Shown here one piece after another: positions 38,741-50,838 of a stretch of DNA of 64,000 nt. Both the position numbers and the translations under genes were made by a program. The notes beneath the pieces are model-generated. The model was not told where the DNA came from. It was given only the letters and a program-made list of their open reading frames with translations, and made no database searches. Positions within the stretch are counted from its first letter, which is position 1, and each line of letters begins with the position of its first letter. Source of the DNA: Carnobacterium divergens (GTDB taxonomy: Bacteria > Bacillota > Bacilli > Lactobacillales > Carnobacteriaceae); contig NZ_LT992558.1 in the NCBI RefSeq assembly GCF_900258435.1, positions 1,579,518 through 1,643,517 on the forward strand, read 5' to 3'.

Positions 38741-38785
38741 ACTTTCCTTTAACAATAGTCCTGTGAGGCTAAGAAGGAGCATAAG
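38741..38785 (+). promoter_or_regulatory. PyrR-binding loop, first pyr attenuator
   Basis: The conserved AGTCCTGTGAGGCTAAGAAGG lies in a hairpin with TCCTT/AAGGA and ACTT/AAGT stems. PyrR bound with UMP holds this anti-antiterminator and so favours the terminator just downstream. Confidence 0.92.
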
Positions 38786-38827
38786 TAAAACTAGGAATAG
38801 TTTTACACCTCAAAGATAACATTGTGC

Positions 38828-39432
<605 letters not shown>

Positions 39433-39453
39433 CAAATCGAATAAAAAAGAATC

Positions 39454-39493
39454 GTGAAACTTTAACTGAGTCCAGAGAGGCACAGAAGGTCAC
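39454..39493 (+). promoter_or_regulatory. PyrR-binding loop, second pyr attenuator
   Basis: GAGTCCAGAGAGGCACAGAAGG sits in a hairpin closed by GTGA/TCAC. The AGAGAGG loop is the second classic PyrR-site form. It lies in the 237-base gap between pyrR and pyrP. Confidence 0.9.
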
Positions 39494-39567
39494 CATAATG
39501 AATTGAATGTTTTGGAATCTCTCGTTTTAGATGAAAACAGGGAAACTTTAGCAAATTCAATGATTTA

Positions 39568-39611
39568 AAGAACCTGGAAGTCTCACATAGACTTTCAGGT
39601 TCTTTTTCTTT
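39568..39611 (+). terminator. Attenuator terminator upstream of pyrP
   Basis: A 16-base stem (39568-39583 with 39589-39604, one mismatch) is followed by TCTTTTTCTTT. It is the terminator half of the second PyrR attenuator. Confidence 0.9.
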
Positions 39612-39669
39612 ACAAAAAATGCATTGAAGTCACTTAATGTTGACTTTTAAAAACGAGGAGCAATTAAAA

Positions 39670-40971
39670 ATGTCAGTTAAAGAAGTTAAAAGAAATCCAG
39701 ATGTTGTCTTAGATATTCATGAAAAACCACCGGGGATTCAATGGTTTGGGTTAAGTTTGCAACACTTGTTTACCATGTTCGGAGCAACCGTATTAGTGCC
39801 CATCTTAGTTGGCTTAAATCCAGGAATTGCTTTAGTAACATCAGGATTAGGAACGTTACTTTATATCGGAATCACAAAAGGAAAAATTCCTGCCTATTTG
39901 GGAAGTAGCTTTGCTTTTATTACACCTATGCTTATGGTAATTAAAAATGGAGGGGGCTATCCTGCAGCCTTCCAAGGAGCCCTTTATGCTGGACTCGTTT
40001 ACTGGATTGTTGCTTTAGTCATCAAAATGATCGGATCGGATTGGTTAGACAAAGTTCTACCACCAATCGTTGTAGGCCCTGTTGTGATGGTAATCGGATT
40101 AAGTCTTTCAGGTACAGCGGCAAACCAAGCCATGTATATTGGAGCCACAGCTGCTCCTGAAAATTATAGTGTGACTTACATTTTAGTCGCACTTGCAACA
40201 CTAGCGATTACCATTATTTGCAACATGTATTTAAAAGGATTTCTAAGTTTAATTCCGATTTTAATCGGTATTGTTTCAGGCTACGTCATCTCGTTAATGG
40301 TTGGAATTGTCGACTTATCAGGAGTCGAAGCAGCCGCATGGTTCCAAGTTCCAAATTTCCAAATCCCATTTGTTTCATATAAACCAGCCTTTTCACTAGC
40401 TGCTCTAGCTACGATGGCGCCAATCGCCTTTGTCACAATGAGTGAACATATCGGTCATCTGATGGTATTAAATAAAATCACCACACGCAACTTTTTTAAG
40501 AAACCAGGATTATCAAGAACGATCTTTGCTGACGGTTCTGCAACAATTCTAGCTTCACTACTTGGTGGACCACCTGCAACGAGTTATGGAGAAAACATTG
40601 GTGTCTTAGCATTAACAAGAGTGCACAGTGTCTTCGTTATCGGAGGAGCTGCAACTTTAGCCATCCTCTTTGGATTTATCGGCAAGGTTAGCGCCGTTAT
40701 CTTAAGTATACCGGGGCCAGTTATTGGCGGCATCAGCTTCCTATTATTCGGAGTCATCGCTTCAAGCGGCTTAAGAATCTTGATTGACAACAAAATTGAT
40801 TTTGATAAAAAACGCAACTTGATTATCGCTTCAGTTATCTTAGTCATTGGAATTGGCGGTGCGTTCCTAGAATTTGGTTCGCTAACCCTTTCTGGTATGA
40901 GTTTAGCAACAGTCGTAGGAATTATTTTAAACTTAGTATTGCCACATCAAGCAAAAAGTGAAACCAATTAA
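39670..40971 (+). CDS. pyrP: Uracil permease, NCS2 family
   Basis: This uracil:proton symporter has 433 residues and about 14 hydrophobic segments. The family block GLSLQHLFTMFGATVLVPIL is near the N-terminus, with NCS2 substrate-site stretches GGPPATSYGENIGV and MSEHIGHLMVLN. The ATG at 39670 is set by GAGGAG (39654-39659); an upstream in-frame ATG at 39637 has no binding site. Control by the second attenuator lets uracil salvage be tuned apart from pyrR. Confidence 0.93.
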   Translation: MSVKEVKRNPDVVLDIHEKPPGIQWFGLSLQHLFTMFGATVLVPILVGLNPGIALVTSGLGTLLYIGITKGKIPAYLGSSFAFITPMLMVIKNGGGYPAAFQGALYAGLVYWIVALVIKMIGSDWLDKVLPPIVVGPVVMVIGLSLSGTAANQAMYIGATAAPENYSVTYILVALATLAITIICNMYLKGFLSLIPILIGIVSGYVISLMVGIVDLSGVEAAAWFQVPNFQIPFVSYKPAFSLAALATMAPIAFVTMSEHIGHLMVLNKITTRNFFKKPGLSRTIFADGSATILASLLGGPPATSYGENIGVLALTRVHSVFVIGGAATLAILFGFIGKVSAVILSIPGPVIGGISFLLFGVIASSGLRILIDNKIDFDKKRNLIIASVILVIGIGGAFLEFGSLTLSGMSLATVVGIILNLVLPHQAKSETN

Positions 40972-41016
40972 TACAGTCTAACAGCAAGCAAAACATTTAA
41001 TGGAGGGGAAAATCAT

Positions 41017-41928
41017 ATGACAACAACTATTCAAAAATTACATTTAGAGAATCTTGTATCTGTTGAAGCACTATCAAATAAAGAGGTAATGGCCTTAATC
41101 AAACGCGCTGGAGAATTTAAAAAAGGTGCCGTATACGCGCCGCCAGAGCAAAAATATGCAGTCAACCTTTTTTTTGAAAATAGTACCCGAACCCATAAAA
41201 GTTTTGAAATGGCTGAAAAAAAATTAGGCATCGATATCATTGATTTTGAAGTTTCTACTAGTAGTGTGAATAAAGGAGAAACGCTGTATGATACCGTCTT
41301 AACAATGGATGCCTTAGGAGTGGACGTCGCTGTTATTCGACACGGAGACGAAGCTTATTACGAAGAATTGATTGCTAGTACTGGAATTAAATTAGCCGTC
41401 GTAAACGGCGGTGATGGAAGTGGACAACACCCAAGCCAGTGTCTACTAGATTTGATGACAATTTATGAAGAATTCGGTCGTTTTGAAGGATTAAAAGTAG
41501 CCATCGTAGGCGATTTAACGCATTCAAGAGTAGCCAATTCTAACATGCAAATGTTAAAACGACTAGGAGCAGAAGTCTATTTTTCAGGTCCAGAAGAATG
41601 GTATGATCCAGCTTTTGACGAATTTGGCACCTATCTTCCAATAGATGAACTTGCACCACTTGTTGACGTCATGATGTTGTTACGTGTTCAACACGAACGC
41701 CATGAATATTATGGCAACTTTTCAAAAGAAAAATACCTTGCAATGCACGGATTAACAGAAGAAAGAGAACAAAAAATGAAAGAAATGGCGATTATCATGC
41801 ACCCAGCGCCTGTTAATCGCGATGTTGAACTGCAAGGAACGTTAGTCGAGTGTGAGCGTTCACGTATTGTTCAACAAATGACTAATGGTGTATACACAAG
41901 AATGGCAATTTTAGAAGCAGTTTTATAA
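41017..41928 (+). CDS. pyrB: Aspartate carbamoyltransferase catalytic chain
   Basis: PyrB joins carbamoyl phosphate and aspartate, the first committed step of pyrimidine synthesis. It has 303 residues. The carbamoyl-phosphate motif [13 protein letters not shown] and the aspartate-side [11 protein letters not shown] are intact. No PyrI regulatory chain is seen, as usual in this group. GGAGGGG precedes the ATG. The 45-base gap from pyrP holds no attenuator. Confidence 0.96.
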   Translation: MTTTIQKLHLENLVSVEALSNKEVMALIKRAGEFKKGAVYAPPEQKYAVNLFFENSTRTHKSFEMAEKKLGIDIIDFEVSTSSVNKGETLYDTVLTMDALGVDVAVIRHGDEAYYEELIASTGIKLAVVNGGDGSGQHPSQCLLDLMTIYEEFGRFEGLKVAIVGDLTHSRVANSNMQMLKRLGAEVYFSGPEEWYDPAFDEFGTYLPIDELAPLVDVMMLLRVQHERHEYYGNFSKEKYLAMHGLTEEREQKMKEMAIIMHPAPVNRDVELQGTLVECERSRIVQQMTNGVYTRMAILEAVL

Positions 41929-41935
41929 AGAGATG

Positions 41936-41976
41936 AATCAGCAACAGGTTCGATGGTTGAATTTGTTGCTGATTTT
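41936..41976 (+). other. Stem-loop between pyrB and pyrC
   Basis: AATCAGCAACA (41936-41946) and TGTTGCTGATT (41964-41974) form a perfect 11-base stem with a 17-base loop and only four T after it. It could be a weak internal terminator or an mRNA-stabilising element. Confidence 0.5.
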
Positions 41977-42018
41977 ATGCGAATAAAAAAATTTGGAATG
42001 GAAAGAGGCGGTTTAAAA

Positions 42019-43305
42019 ATGATCACATGGATAAAAAATGCAAAAATGCTAACTCATAAGGATACATTAGAACCTATTGAATTGCTAATTAAAGACACTA
42101 AAATCGAGGCAATCGGGCTAGAGTTAGAAAAAATAGGCTTAACAGCCGATAAAATCATTGACGCTAAGGGAAGTCTAGTGACGCCCGGCTTAGTAGACGT
42201 CCATGTTCATTTAAGAGAACCAGGATTCACGTATAAAGAAACCGTTGCCTCAGGAAGTTTAGCGGCTGCACGAGGAGGATTTACAACGGTGTGTGCCATG
42301 CCGAATACCAATCCGGTTCCAGATACACCAGGAAAATTCGCTGCCATACAACAAAAAATTAAAGACGATGCGGTCATAAAGGTGTTGCAATATGCACCCA
42401 TTACAACCGGTTTAAAAAGTGAAGAGCTTGTAGACCAAGCAGCATTAATTAAAGAAGGCGCATTTGCCTTTACAAATGATGGCGTTGGAGTTCAAACGGC
42501 AGGTACAATGTATTTAGCCATGCAAGAAGCCGCCAAAAATAACGTAGCCATTGTCGCTCACACAGAAGATGATTCCTTATTATTTGGAGGCGTCATGCAT
42601 CAAGGTGGCATGTCTGAAAAACTAAATTTACCAGGGATTTTAAGCATTACTGAAGCGTCTCAAATTGCTCGAGATGTGTTATTAAGTGAAGCAACTGGGG
42701 CTCATTATCATGTCTGTCATGTTTCAACAAAAGAAAGTGTGCGGGTTATTCGCGATGCTAAACGAGCAGGAATTCACGTAACTGCAGAGGTTACTCCTCA
42801 TCATTTACTACTCTGTGAAGACGATATCCCTGGAGACACTGGCATTTATAAAATGAATCCACCACTGAGAGGTGAAGACGATCAAGCAGCTTTACTTGAA
42901 GGATTATTAGATGGAACACTTGATTTTATTGCAACGGACCATGCCCCCCACGGCAAGGAAGAAAAAGAAGCTTCTATGTTAACTTCCCCCTTTGGAATTG
43001 TCGGTATCGAAACGGCTTTTGCTTTAATGTATACCCATTTTGTAAAAACGGGAATTGTAACCTTCACTCAACTGATTGAATGGATGAGCACCAAACCAAG
43101 CGACGTTTTCCAATTAAATTCAGGAAGAATCGCTGTTGGCGAAACAGCCGACTTGGCCTTTTTCAATCTTGAAGAAGAAGAAGTCATCGATGCAGCTGAT
43201 TTTAAATCACTAGCAAGCAACACACCATTTATTGGATGGACGGTATCAGGCTTAACAGAAATGACCATAGTTGACGGAAAACTAGTCTATTCGAAAGGGG
43301 CATAA
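42019..43305 (+). CDS. pyrC: Dihydroorotase
   Basis: This zinc amidohydrolase cyclises carbamoyl aspartate to dihydroorotate. It has 428 residues. Metal-site blocks are HVHLREPGFTYKE and ATDHAPHGKEEKE. The ATG at 42019 follows AGAGGCGG; a longer open frame from 41953 runs through the upstream stem-loop and has no family match. The stop is three bases from carA. Confidence 0.95.
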   Translation: MITWIKNAKMLTHKDTLEPIELLIKDTKIEAIGLELEKIGLTADKIIDAKGSLVTPGLVDVHVHLREPGFTYKETVASGSLAAARGGFTTVCAMPNTNPVPDTPGKFAAIQQKIKDDAVIKVLQYAPITTGLKSEELVDQAALIKEGAFAFTNDGVGVQTAGTMYLAMQEAAKNNVAIVAHTEDDSLLFGGVMHQGGMSEKLNLPGILSITEASQIARDVLLSEATGAHYHVCHVSTKESVRVIRDAKRAGIHVTAEVTPHHLLLCEDDIPGDTGIYKMNPPLRGEDDQAALLEGLLDGTLDFIATDHAPHGKEEKEASMLTSPFGIVGIETAFALMYTHFVKTGIVTFTQLIEWMSTKPSDVFQLNSGRIAVGETADLAFFNLEEEEVIDAADFKSLASNTPFIGWTVSGLTEMTIVDGKLVYSKGA

Positions 43306-43308
43306 TCA

Positions 43309-44397
43309 ATGGATCGCTTATTATTACTAGAAGATGGCACAATATTTAAAGGCAAAGGATTTGGAGCACCGCAAGAAGTAACCGGAGAAGTAGTCTTTAC
43401 AACCGGGATGACAGGTTACCAAGAAACGATTACGGATCAGTCCTACAATGGTCAAATGATTGCTTTTACATTTCCACTTGTAGGCAATTACGGCATTAAT
43501 CGGGACGATTTCGAGTCCATTGAACCTACTTGTAAAGGTGTTATTGTAAAGGAGCATGCGCGAGTTGCATCGAATTGGCGTAACCAAATGACCCTAGACG
43601 AATTTCTAAAAAAACGCAACATCCCAGGGATATCTGGAATTGATACAAGAAAATTAACCCGACTTCTAAGAGATAAAGGAACGATTAAGGGCATGATTAC
43701 GAATGATACAAAAGACCTAGAACATGCTTTTGATCAGTTAAGAGCGATTGTCTTGCCAACGAATCAAGTCGCTCAAGTGTCAACTACAAAAGCATACCCA
43801 AGTCCAGGGAACGGTCGAAATATTGTTGTAATTGATTTTGGCCTAAAGCACAGTATTTTAAGAGAATTAAGCAACCGAAATTGTCACTTAACGGTTTTAC
43901 CCTACGATACAGACAGCCAAACTATTTTAGATTTACAACCGGATGGCGTGATGTTAACAAACGGTCCTGGAGATCCAAAAGATGTCCCAACAGCGCTAGA
44001 GATGATTCGAGGGATTCAAGGAAAGGTGCCGATTTTCGGTATCTGTTTAGGGCACCAACTGATTGCACTGGCAAATGGAGCCGATACGTTTAAATTAAAA
44101 TTTGGTCATCGTGGTTTTAATCATCCAGTAAAAGAGATTGCGACTGGACGCATTGACTTCACCTCTCAAAATCATGGGTACGCAGTAGATCATAAAACAA
44201 TAGCGGGAACCGATTTAATTGTGACTCATACTGAATTAAACGATGGAACCGTTGAAGGAATCAAACACCGGGATCATCCAGTTTTCAGTGTTCAATTTCA
44301 TCCAGATGCAGCACCGGGCCCACATGATGCGGTTCATTTATTTGATCAATTTATGGAATTAATCGACGCTGGAAAGGAGCAACAATCGGATGCCTAA
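43309..44397 (+). CDS. carA: Carbamoyl-phosphate synthase small (glutaminase) chain
   Basis: CarA hydrolyses glutamine and passes ammonia to CarB. It has 362 residues. The nucleophile Cys246 is in [12 protein letters not shown] and His331 in [13 protein letters not shown]. The usual triad Glu two residues after this His is Asp333 here (HPDA rather than HPEA), a conservative change I believe also occurs in other lactic acid bacteria. It overlaps carB by eight bases. Confidence 0.95.
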   Translation: MDRLLLLEDGTIFKGKGFGAPQEVTGEVVFTTGMTGYQETITDQSYNGQMIAFTFPLVGNYGINRDDFESIEPTCKGVIVKEHARVASNWRNQMTLDEFLKKRNIPGISGIDTRKLTRLLRDKGTIKGMITNDTKDLEHAFDQLRAIVLPTNQVAQVSTTKAYPSPGNGRNIVVIDFGLKHSILRELSNRNCHLTVLPYDTDSQTILDLQPDGVMLTNGPGDPKDVPTALEMIRGIQGKVPIFGICLGHQLIALANGADTFKLKFGHRGFNHPVKEIATGRIDFTSQNHGYAVDHKTIAGTDLIVTHTELNDGTVEGIKHRDHPVFSVQFHPDAAPGPHDAVHLFDQFMELIDAGKEQQSDA

Positions 44398-47300
44398 AAG
44401 AAGTGATTTAAAGAAAATATTAGTAATCGGTTCCGGACCAATTGTCATTGGACAAGCGGCCGAATTTGATTATGCCGGCACACAAGCCTGTTTAGCATTA
44501 AAAGAAGAGGGATATGAAGTTGTTTTAATCAACTCAAATCCAGCAACTATTATGACGGATCAAGAGATTGCAGATAAAGTTTACATTGAACCGATTACCT
44601 TGGAATTTGTATCTAGTATCCTTAGAAAAGAGTTGCCTGACGCAATCGTACCAACCTTAGGAGGGCAAACGGGCTTAAATATGGCCATGGAATTAGCCAA
44701 CTCTGGCATCTTAGAAGAGTTGTCCATCGAATTGTTGGGGACAAAATTAAGTGCAATTGACCAAGCGGAAGACCGCGATTTATTTAGGCAATTAATGCAT
44801 CAACTTGGCGAGCCCGTTCCTGAAAGTGACATTGTTCATACGGTTGCTGAAGCGGTTAAATTTTCAGAACAAGTTGGATTTCCATTAATTGTTCGACCTG
44901 CTTTTACCTTAGGGGGAACAGGTGGCGGAATTTGTGACAACTTAAAAGAACTGGAAGAAATCGTAGCTAATGGATTAAAGCTTTCACCTGCTAATCAATG
45001 TTTAGTCGAAATGAGCATTGCAGGCTTTAAAGAAATCGAATATGAAGTGATGCGAGACAGTCATGACAATGCGATGGTTGTGTGCAACATGGAAAATTTT
45101 GATCCAGTTGGGATTCACACAGGGGATTCGATTGTGGTTGCTCCAAGTCAAACGTTATCTGATGTCGAGTACCAGATGTTACGAGATTCTTCCCTAAAAA
45201 TTATTCGTGCCTTGGGAATTGAGGGAGGATGTAATGTTCAGTTAGCCCTTGATCCAAATAGCTTCCAATATTATATTATCGAAGTTAATCCAAGAGTGAG
45301 TCGTTCTTCCGCACTTGCAAGTAAAGCTACGGGTTACCCAATTGCTAAGCTAGCAGCCAAAATTGCAGTTGGCTTAACATTGGATGAAATGAAAAACCCA
45401 GTGACTGGAACAACCTATGCGCAATTTGAACCGGCTTTAGATTATGTGGTAACCAAAATCCCAAGATGGCCTTTTGATAAATTTGAAAATGGCGATCGTA
45501 AACTAGGAACCCAAATGAAAGCAACTGGCGAGGTAATGGCGATTGGTCGAACAATTGAAGAGTCCCTTTTAAAAGCCGTGCGCTCTTTAGAAATTGGAGC
45601 CCTTCATGTTTCAATCCCTGCTGCCAAAAAAGTCAGTGATGAAGCATTAGTTGAAAAAATGATTAAAGCTCAAGACGATCGTTTGTTTTATTTAGTAGAA
45701 GGAATTAGACGAGGCTACACAATTGAAGAATTAGCCGAATTAACAAAAATTGATTTGTTTTTCTTAGACAAATTGTTGCATATTGTAGAAATTGAAAACG
45801 AACTACAAGCCCAACCAGAAAATATCGCTACTTTGAAAATGGCAAAAGAGTATGGTTTTTCAGATAGCGTCATTGCAGAGTTATGGCAGAAAAAAACGAA
45901 TGAAGTAGCCGAATTACGCTACCAAAATGAGATTGTTCCTGTTTACAAAATGGTTGATACTTGTGCAGCGGAGTTTGAATCTACAACGCCTTATTTTTAC
46001 AGCACCTACGAAGAAGAAAATGAGAGCATCGTTACTGAAAAAGAATCCATTTTGATTATTGGATCAGGTCCCATTCGAATTGGGCAAGGAGTTGAATTTG
46101 ACTACGCTACCGTTCATTCGGTTAAAGCTATCCAGAAATTAGGCTATGAAGCCATTATTATGAATAGCAATCCCGAAACCGTTTCAACAGATTTCTCAAT
46201 TTCAGATAAATTGTATTTTGAACCCTTAACAGTCGAAGACGTGATGCATGTTATTCGGTTGGAAAAACCAAAAGGCGTTATCGTTCAATTTGGCGGACAA
46301 ACGGCCATTAATCTTGCTGAACCCTTAACCAAATTAGGCATTCATATTTTAGGAACAAGTGTGGAAGATCTAGATCGAGCTGAAAATCGAGATTTATTCG
46401 AGCAAGCCCTACAAGAACTAAACATACCACAACCACTTGGTGCAACTGCCTTAAGTACAACGGAAGCTGTCACGATAGCCAATGAAATTGGGTATCCTGT
46501 TTTGGTTCGACCAAGCTACGTCTTAGGTGGACGAGGAATGGAAATTGTTGAAAATCAAAAAGACTTAGAAAACTATATGGGAAATGCTGTAAAATCTTCT
46601 CCCGAGCATCCCGTTTTAATCGACCGTTATTTACTTGGAAAAGAATGCGAAGTCGATGCCATTAGTGATGGAACAGACGTATTGATTCCAGGAATTATGG
46701 AGCATATCGAGCGAGCTGGCGTCCATTCTGGAGATTCGATGGCCGTTTACCCGCCACAACAATTAAGCGAAGAGCTAAAACAAAAAATCGTTGATTATAC
46801 CAAGCGATTGGCACTTGGATTAAATTGTATCGGCATGATGAATATCCAATTTGTTATTTTTGAAGAAGAAGTTTATGTCATAGAAGTAAACCCACGAGCA
46901 AGCCGAACCGTGCCTTTCTTAAGTAAAGTCACAGGTATTCCGATGGCACAAGTAGCAACCCATTGTATCTTAGGAGAGTCCTTAGCTAAACAAGGCTACC
47001 AAAGCGGTTTATACCCAGAATCGAATCGCGTCCATGTAAAAGCGCCTGTCTTCTCATTCGCCAAATTGCTTAGTGTGGATACAAACTTAGGACCTGAAAT
47101 GAAATCTACTGGCGAAGTAATGGGAACAGATAAAACACTAGAAAAAGCCTTGTACAAAGCTTTTGAGGGAAGCAACCTTCATTTAGCTGATTACGGAACC
47201 GTCCTATTCACCATTGCGGATGAAGACAAAGAAGAAGCTGTCTTATTAGCCAAACGTTTTAATGCAATTGGGTACCAAATTATGGCAACTACAGGAACTG

Positions 47301-47572
47301 CTAATTATTTCAAACACAAAGGCATTCAAGTAAAAGAAGTGGATAAAATCTCAGCAAATGAAGACGAAAAAAATGTGTTAAATGCCATCAGACAAAATCG
47401 TTTGCAAGTGGTTGTAAACACAATGGGACGGGATAAAGAAGTGCAAACCGACGGATTTTTAATTCGCCGTGAAGCAGTTGAACATGGTGTACCGTTGTTC
47501 ACCTCGTTAGATACAGCGAATGCGATTTTAAAAGTCTTAGAATCACGCTCATTCGATACAGCACCCTTATAG
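44390..47572 (+). CDS. carB: Carbamoyl-phosphate synthase large chain
   Basis: This 1060-residue enzyme makes carbamoyl phosphate from ammonia, bicarbonate and two ATP. It has two ATP-grasp halves. The matching blocks [20 protein letters not shown] and [18 protein letters not shown] open each half, and a methylglyoxal-synthase-like allosteric domain ([18 protein letters not shown]) closes the protein. Overlap with carA implies coupled translation. It supplies PyrB; the allantoin pathway is a second possible source of carbamoyl phosphate. Confidence 0.96.
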   Translation: MPKRSDLKKILVIGSGPIVIGQAAEFDYAGTQACLALKEEGYEVVLINSNPATIMTDQEIADKVYIEPITLEFVSSILRKELPDAIVPTLGGQTGLNMAMELANSGILEELSIELLGTKLSAIDQAEDRDLFRQLMHQLGEPVPESDIVHTVAEAVKFSEQVGFPLIVRPAFTLGGTGGGICDNLKELEEIVANGLKLSPANQCLVEMSIAGFKEIEYEVMRDSHDNAMVVCNMENFDPVGIHTGDSIVVAPSQTLSDVEYQMLRDSSLKIIRALGIEGGCNVQLALDPNSFQYYIIEVNPRVSRSSALASKATGYPIAKLAAKIAVGLTLDEMKNPVTGTTYAQFEPALDYVVTKIPRWPFDKFENGDRKLGTQMKATGEVMAIGRTIEESLLKAVRSLEIGALHVSIPAAKKVSDEALVEKMIKAQDDRLFYLVEGIRRGYTIEELAELTKIDLFFLDKLLHIVEIENELQAQPENIATLKMAKEYGFSDSVIAELWQKKTNEVAELRYQNEIVPVYKMVDTCAAEFESTTPYFYSTYEEENESIVTEKESILIIGSGPIRIGQGVEFDYATVHSVKAIQKLGYEAIIMNSNPETVSTDFSISDKLYFEPLTVEDVMHVIRLEKPKGVIVQFGGQTAINLAEPLTKLGIHILGTSVEDLDRAENRDLFEQALQELNIPQPLGATALSTTEAVTIANEIGYPVLVRPSYVLGGRGMEIVENQKDLENYMGNAVKSSPEHPVLIDRYLLGKECEVDAISDGTDVLIPGIMEHIERAGVHSGDSMAVYPPQQLSEELKQKIVDYTKRLALGLNCIGMMNIQFVIFEEEVYVIEVNPRASRTVPFLSKVTGIPMAQVATHCILGESLAKQGYQSGLYPESNRVHVKAPVFSFAKLLSVDTNLGPEMKSTGEVMGTDKTLEKALYKAFEGSNLHLADYGTVLFTIADEDKEEAVLLAKRFNAIGYQIMATTGTANYFKHKGIQVKEVDKISANEDEKNVLNAIRQNRLQVVVNTMGRDKEVQTDGFLIRREAVEHGVPLFTSLDTANAILKVLESRSFDTAPL

Positions 47573-47595
47573 TCAAACTTGTTAGGAGGAATTTT

Positions 47596-49286
<1,691 letters not shown>

Positions 49287-49287
49287 C

Positions 49288-50004
49288 ATGCAAACAAAAC
49301 CAATTATCGCATTGGATTTTTCAACAAGCGAAGAAATAAAAAATTTTTTAACCCATTTTAAGGATGAACAACTATTTGTTAAAGTTGGAATGGAATTGTA
49401 TTACCAGAACGGACCAGAAGTCGTTAAATGGATGAAAAGCTTAGGTCATCAAATTTTCTTAGATTTAAAATTACATGATATTCCAAATACAGTTGAACGT
49501 TCAATGAAAGGTTTGGCCGCATTGGATGTCGATATGATTAATGTCCATGCTGCTGGAGGAAAACAAATGATGGAAGCTGCTATGAGTGGGATAATAGCTG
49601 GTACGCCGACTGGAAGCCAACGCCCTAGTTTGATTGCCGTAACACAATTAACCTCTACGACACAAGAAGCTATGCGGACAGAACAATTAATTCAAGTACC
49701 CTTGCTTCAAAGCGTGATTCATTATGCTAAATTAACTCAAAGTGCAGGACTCGATGGCGTGGTTTGTTCAGCTTTAGAAGCTCAACTGATTAAAGAAAAT
49801 ACATCAAATGAATTCTTATGTGTAACACCTGGAATTCGTCCAAGTGGGGATGAAAAAGGCGATCAAAAACGTGTTGCAACACCAAGTCGTGCAAGGGAAG
49901 CAGGTTCGAGTTTTATCGTGGTAGGTCGCCCTATTACCCAAGCAGCAGATCCTGTTAAAAGCTATCATACAATAAAAAATCAATGGAATGGAGTCGAAGC
50001 ATAA
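49288..50004 (+). CDS. pyrF: Orotidine 5'-phosphate decarboxylase
   Basis: PyrF makes UMP from OMP. It has 238 residues. The catalytic Lys-Asp motif [13 protein letters not shown] and the C-terminal phosphate-binding block [12 protein letters not shown] are intact. It starts two bases after pyrD and abuts pyrE. Confidence 0.96.
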   Translation: MQTKPIIALDFSTSEEIKNFLTHFKDEQLFVKVGMELYYQNGPEVVKWMKSLGHQIFLDLKLHDIPNTVERSMKGLAALDVDMINVHAAGGKQMMEAAMSGIIAGTPTGSQRPSLIAVTQLTSTTQEAMRTEQLIQVPLLQSVIHYAKLTQSAGLDGVVCSALEAQLIKENTSNEFLCVTPGIRPSGDEKGDQKRVATPSRAREAGSSFIVVGRPITQAADPVKSYHTIKNQWNGVEA

Positions 50005-50634
50005 ATGTCGATTGAAAAAAAGATTGCCCAAGATTTATTAGAAATAAAAGCAGTAAGTTTAAGTCCAAATGAACCATATACATGGGCAAGTGGGATTAAA
50101 AGCCCTATTTATTGCGATAACCGAATTACGATGAGCTACCCAAGCGTACGACGTGAAATTGCAAGGGGCTTAGCAGAACTGATTAAGCGTGATTATCCTG
50201 AAGCAGAAGTAATTGCTGGTACGGCTACAGCTGGAATTCCTCACGCTGCATGGGTTGCAGAGCTATTAGATTTGCCAATGGTGTACATTCGTGGCAAAGC
50301 AAAAGACCACGGCAAAGGCAATCAAATCGAGGGACGCATTACTAAAAACCAAAAAATGGTCATCATTGAAGACTTGATTTCCACTGGTGGAAGTGTGATT
50401 GATGCGGCTGTGGCTGCAAAAAATGAAGGTGCAGATGTAATAGGGGCAGCCGCCATCTTTACATACGAATTGCCAAAAGGGATTGAAAATTTTAAAAAGC
50501 ATCAATTATCCTTTGCAACCTTAACCAATTATTCTACTCTGATTGACGTTGCGTTAGAGCTTGGAACGATTGAAGCGAATGACTTAAATTTATTAAAAGA
50601 GTGGAAGCAAGATCCAACTAATTGGAAAAAATAA
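50005..50634 (+). CDS. pyrE: Orotate phosphoribosyltransferase
   Basis: PyrE joins orotate and PRPP to give OMP. It has 209 residues. The PRPP loop [14 protein letters not shown] is clear. The ATG directly follows the pyrF stop (TAAATG). It is the last pyr gene, and I see no strong terminator behind it before the next promoter at 50671. Confidence 0.95.
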   Translation: MSIEKKIAQDLLEIKAVSLSPNEPYTWASGIKSPIYCDNRITMSYPSVRREIARGLAELIKRDYPEAEVIAGTATAGIPHAAWVAELLDLPMVYIRGKAKDHGKGNQIEGRITKNQKMVIIEDLISTGGSVIDAAVAAKNEGADVIGAAAIFTYELPKGIENFKKHQLSFATLTNYSTLIDVALELGTIEANDLNLLKEWKQDPTNWKK

Positions 50635-50670
50635 GAAGAGCCCGTCACTTAAATTAGTTGAGATACTAGA

Positions 50671-50699
50671 TTGTTCCTGATGAAAAAATATGGTAAACT
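50671..50699 (+). promoter_or_regulatory. Promoter of the efflux-transporter leader
   Basis: TTGTTC (50671-50676), a 17-base spacer and TAAACT (50694-50699) with an upstream TGG that makes an extended -10. The transcript would start near 50706, with a leader of about 130 bases. Confidence 0.75.
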
Positions 50700-50739
50700 A
50701 GCTAATAATTAAAATAAAAAGAGCAAAGAGGTGAGTGAG

Positions 50740-50817
50740 ATGATGAATACCTATAAGTTAATATTAATTATGCTCCCGCCGCTTCCCGCAGTGAGATGTT
50801 TTTTTTCAACCCTTTAA
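50740..50817 (+). CDS. Leader peptide upstream of the MFS efflux gene (25 codons)
   Basis: GAGGTGAGTGAG precedes two in-frame ATGs (50740, 50743). The frame encodes MMNTYKLILIMLPPLPAVRC then FFSTL and stops at 50817, 21 bases before the MFS start. The GC-rich CTCCCGCCGCTTCCC segment encodes LPPLP, a ribosome-slowing proline pattern, in otherwise AT-rich DNA. Its CTCC can pair with GGAG of the downstream ribosome binding site. An eight-T run lies inside the ORF. The place and form fit drug-responsive leader peptides, but this is inference. Confidence 0.5.
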   Translation: MMNTYKLILIMLPPLPAVRCFFSTL

Positions 50818-50838
50818 TCATTATTAGGAGGAGTTATT

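Noticed and set aside
41953-42018. N-terminal extension of dihydroorotase
   Set aside because: It overlaps the pyrB-pyrC stem-loop and has no family match; ATG 42019 gives the standard N-terminus.
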